Position numbers and translations under genes: made by a program | Notes under the pieces: generated by a model | What the model was told of the DNA's origin: nothing | Databases searched by the model: none | The model's input: only the letters and a program-made list of their open reading frames with translations | Shown here: positions 62,324-64,000 of the stretch, piece after piece | How positions within the stretch are numbered: the stretch's first letter is position 1 | Layout of the letters: every line of letters begins with the position of its first letter | Source: an uncultured Bacilli bacterium | GTDB lineage: Bacteria > Bacillota_I > Bacilli_A > RF39 > UBA660 | Length of the DNA stretch: 64,000 bases | Reading direction: 5' to 3' | NCBI GenBank assembly: GCA_934154785.1 | Contig: CAKPGL010000001.1 | Coordinates: 310,001 to 374,000, forward strand

Positions 62324-63314
62324 GAAATGTATAGGTTGTGGCGCTACTTTACAAACAATTAATACTGAAGAAGTTGGATATGTTAGAGAGCAAAATCTAG
62401 AAAAGAGTAGTTTATGTGAAAGATGTTTTCGTATTAGAAATTATGGTGATTATAAAGTAGTTACCAAGGATAATGCCGAATATTTAAAAATACTAGAAAG
62501 TGTTAATACATCTAATGATTTAGTAGTATTAGTTGTAGATGTATTTAATATTAATGCTTATTTAAATAATCTTTCTAAAATATTAACTAATCCAATTCTT
62601 TTAGTTTTATCTAAAAGAGATATTTTACCTAAGGATATTTATGAACAAAAAATACTTGATTATATGGATAAATATAATTTAAATATTGTAGACAAAATAT
62701 TAATAAGTAGTAATAAAAATTATAATTTAGATGAATTATTTAGTATGATAAATAGTTATAAAAGGAGTAATAGAGTATACGTAGTAGGAGAAAGTAATGC
62801 TGGTAAGTCTACTTTAATTAATAAATTATTGTATAATTATTCAGACAATAAAACAGTAATAACTACTAGTATGTTACCATCTACTACTTTAGACACTATT
62901 GAAATAGAATTATCTAGTAGTTTAACATTAATAGATACCCCAGGTTTATTAAGTGATGGTAACATTACTAATATACTAACTGGTAATGAATTAAAGAAAG
63001 TAGTACCTAGTAAAGAGATGAAACCACTTACTTATCAAATAAAAAGTAAACAATATATATTAATAGATAAATATGCTTATCTAGAGTTCATAGAACCTAC
63101 TAATGTAACTTTATTTTTATCTAATAAATTAAGAATTGAGAGATTGTTTTCTTATAAAGGTAATAAAAAACTAGTAAAAAAGGCTTTATCTGTTAAAAAT
63201 AATGAAGATATTGTTATAAATGGTTTATGTTTTATTAAAGTAAGTAAATCAGCTAAAATAAATATATATATTTTAGAAGGAGTTAATGTTTATTTAAGAG
63301 ATTCTCTTATTTAA
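62316..63314 (+). CDS. yqeH: ribosome biogenesis GTPase YqeH
   Basis: A circularly permuted GTPase needed for 30S assembly. The N-terminal zinc finger has CIGCGATL and CERCFRIRNYG. The G motifs come in the order G4 (LSKRD near 97), G1 (GESNAGKST near 166), then G3 (DTPG near 208), and a C-terminal RNA-binding domain follows. I took the ATG at 62316 (332 aa), which has AAAGGAAG before it and begins MNKKC. It overlaps yqeG by 8 bases, so translation is coupled. The usual next genes, yhbY and nadD, do not follow. Confidence 0.93.
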   Translation: MNKKCIGCGATLQTINTEEVGYVREQNLEKSSLCERCFRIRNYGDYKVVTKDNAEYLKILESVNTSNDLVVLVVDVFNINAYLNNLSKILTNPILLVLSKRDILPKDIYEQKILDYMDKYNLNIVDKILISSNKNYNLDELFSMINSYKRSNRVYVVGESNAGKSTLINKLLYNYSDNKTVITTSMLPSTTLDTIEIELSSSLTLIDTPGLLSDGNITNILTGNELKKVVPSKEMKPLTYQIKSKQYILIDKYAYLEFIEPTNVTLFLSNKLRIERLFSYKGNKKLVKKALSVKNNEDIVINGLCFIKVSKSAKINIYILEGVNVYLRDSLI

Positions 63315-63315
63315 G

Positions 63316-63369
63316 AAATCAATCAATTATTAAATTTCTGATTAGAAATGATAATTGATTGATTTTTTT
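63316..63369 (+). terminator. intrinsic terminator of the yqeG-yqeH operon
   Basis: A 15-bp stem AAATCAATCAATTAT/ATAATTGATTGATTT and 20-base loop are followed by T residues. Confidence 0.9.
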
Positions 63370-63445
63370 ATCTATTAGTTATTTGGAATTGAAAAATATA
63401 TAAAAAAATGTTATGATAGTACTAGATTATGATAGGAGAATGTGT

Positions 63446-64000
63446 ATGTTAGGAACAATTATAGGTACTAGTGATAATGAAGTATTAATTAAATTAAATA
63501 TTAATTTATATGAATTTGGTAGTTTAATCAATTATTATGTAATCATGGAACATGAAGATAGAAAAATAGTTGGAGAAATAGTTGATATTAAGGATAATAT
63601 TGCTTATGCTAATTTACTTGGTGAAATTTTAGGTGAAAACTTTGTACCTGGAGTAATAAGAAAACCAGCTTTTTCATCGACTGTAAAACTTGTATCAAAA
63701 GAAAAGGTGCCACTATTAATAAGTGTTGATAAATATGAAGAAAATAAACATCTTTATATTGGTAATAGTTCCGTTTATGATAATGTACCAGTATGTGTTG
63801 ACATTAACTCATTCTTTAGTAGCCACTTTGCTATATTTGGTTCTACTGGTAGTGGTAAATCCTGTGCCGTAGCGCGAATTTTACAAAATCTTTTTGAAAA
63901 ACAACATTCTATTGCGTATAGAGCCAGTATGTTTATATTTGATGCTTATGGTGAATATCATAATGCATTTAAAAATATTAGTAGTAAAGTACCAGAGATA
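63446..64000 (+). CDS. HerA/DUF87-like ATPase, 3' end outside window
   Basis: The first 185 residues of a larger gene that runs past the window end. An N-terminal beta-barrel-like domain (MLGTIIGTSDNEVLI, then KIVGEIVDI) leads to the P-loop FGSTGSGKSCAVARIL near 131-146 and FIFDAYGEYHNAF, where DAYGEY fits Walker B of HerA-type ATPases. HerA helicases work with NurA in DNA end processing, or in phage defence pairs; which applies depends on the gene beyond the edge. AGGAGAATGTG precedes the ATG. Confidence 0.8.
   Translation, partial: MLGTIIGTSDNEVLIKLNINLYEFGSLINYYVIMEHEDRKIVGEIVDIKDNIAYANLLGEILGENFVPGVIRKPAFSSTVKLVSKEKVPLLISVDKYEENKHLYIGNSSVYDNVPVCVDINSFFSSHFAIFGSTGSGKSCAVARILQNLFEKQHSIAYRASMFIFDAYGEYHNAFKNISSKVPEI

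Overview
The window is about 64 kb of very AT-rich, gene-dense DNA that reads as a chromosome segment of a low-GC, spore-forming Bacillota. TGA is used as a stop and TGG as Trp, so the standard bacterial code applies. Sporulation genes (spoIVA, a SpoIIIAH-like gene, gerE, gerM, a BclA-like collagen protein), the Gram-positive primosome genes dnaB and dnaI, three T-box leaders, murE/mraY and the nusA-infB operon all fit Bacillota. A very short tmRNA tag ending in AFA, an ending I recall from Mycoplasma tags, and small gene versions (RimP cut to one domain, ThrRS without TGS) suggest an uncultured gut lineage near Erysipelotrichales/RF39. That placement is inference.

Layout. 1-5.6 kb: partial unknown gene, spoIVA, two reverse-strand membrane genes, a SipW/TasA-like exported protein and a dGTPase-like HD gene. 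5.6-9.8 kb: small export protein, a DUF2207 membrane protein with a nearly perfect internal 519-bp duplication, and a reverse-strand unknown. 10-14.8 kb: rimP-nusA-rnpM-(dCMP deaminase)-infB-rbfA. 14.8-17 kb: a small membrane protein behind a start-codon hairpin, tmRNA, an integrase remnant just 3' of the tmRNA, and a HAD phosphatase. 17-22 kb: dnaB-dnaI-unknown, then T-box(Thr)-thrS. 22-25 kb: YtrA-type regulator with an ABC exporter, then a VanZ-RDD membrane protein. 25-27.5 kb: a disordered surface-protein locus with an inverted DUF11 relic, a G9 tract in a leader ORF, a terminator-like hairpin and a large exported protein. 27.5-29.8 kb: T-box(Asn)-asnB and a DUF1653 gene. 29.9-33.7 kb: sporulation/germination cluster and tRNA-Arg(UCU). 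33.8-40.3 kb: lemA and a truncated DUF2207 gene, then a zinc-ribbon LRR protein, a radical SAM/SPASM enzyme and a small protein with a poly-Asn tail, ending in a DUF2207 C-terminal relic. 40.3-48.5 kb: parE, a sugar transferase, parC, an unknown, recD2 and a 50-aa ORF. 48.6-51 kb: murE-mraY. 51.2-55 kb: a divergent pyruvate kinase-like protein and a GH31-like protein lacking its nucleophile. 55-58 kb: T-box(Leu), a small membrane protein and leuS. 58-61 kb: a copper-amine-oxidase-like repeat protein, a frameshifted secreted-protein gene and a CDF transporter. 61-64 kb: sugar transferase, yqeG, yqeH and the start of a HerA/DUF87 ATPase.

The strongest candidates for something undescribed are: (a) the 25.5-25.75 kb leader, where the length of a G9 tract would decide whether a translating ribosome enters a terminator hairpin upstream of a surface protein; (b) the LRR / radical SAM-SPASM / poly-Asn-tail cassette at 36-39.9 kb, which looks like a peptide-modification system and lies between two broken pieces of DUF2207 genes; and (c) the pair of degenerate metabolic enzymes at 51-55 kb.
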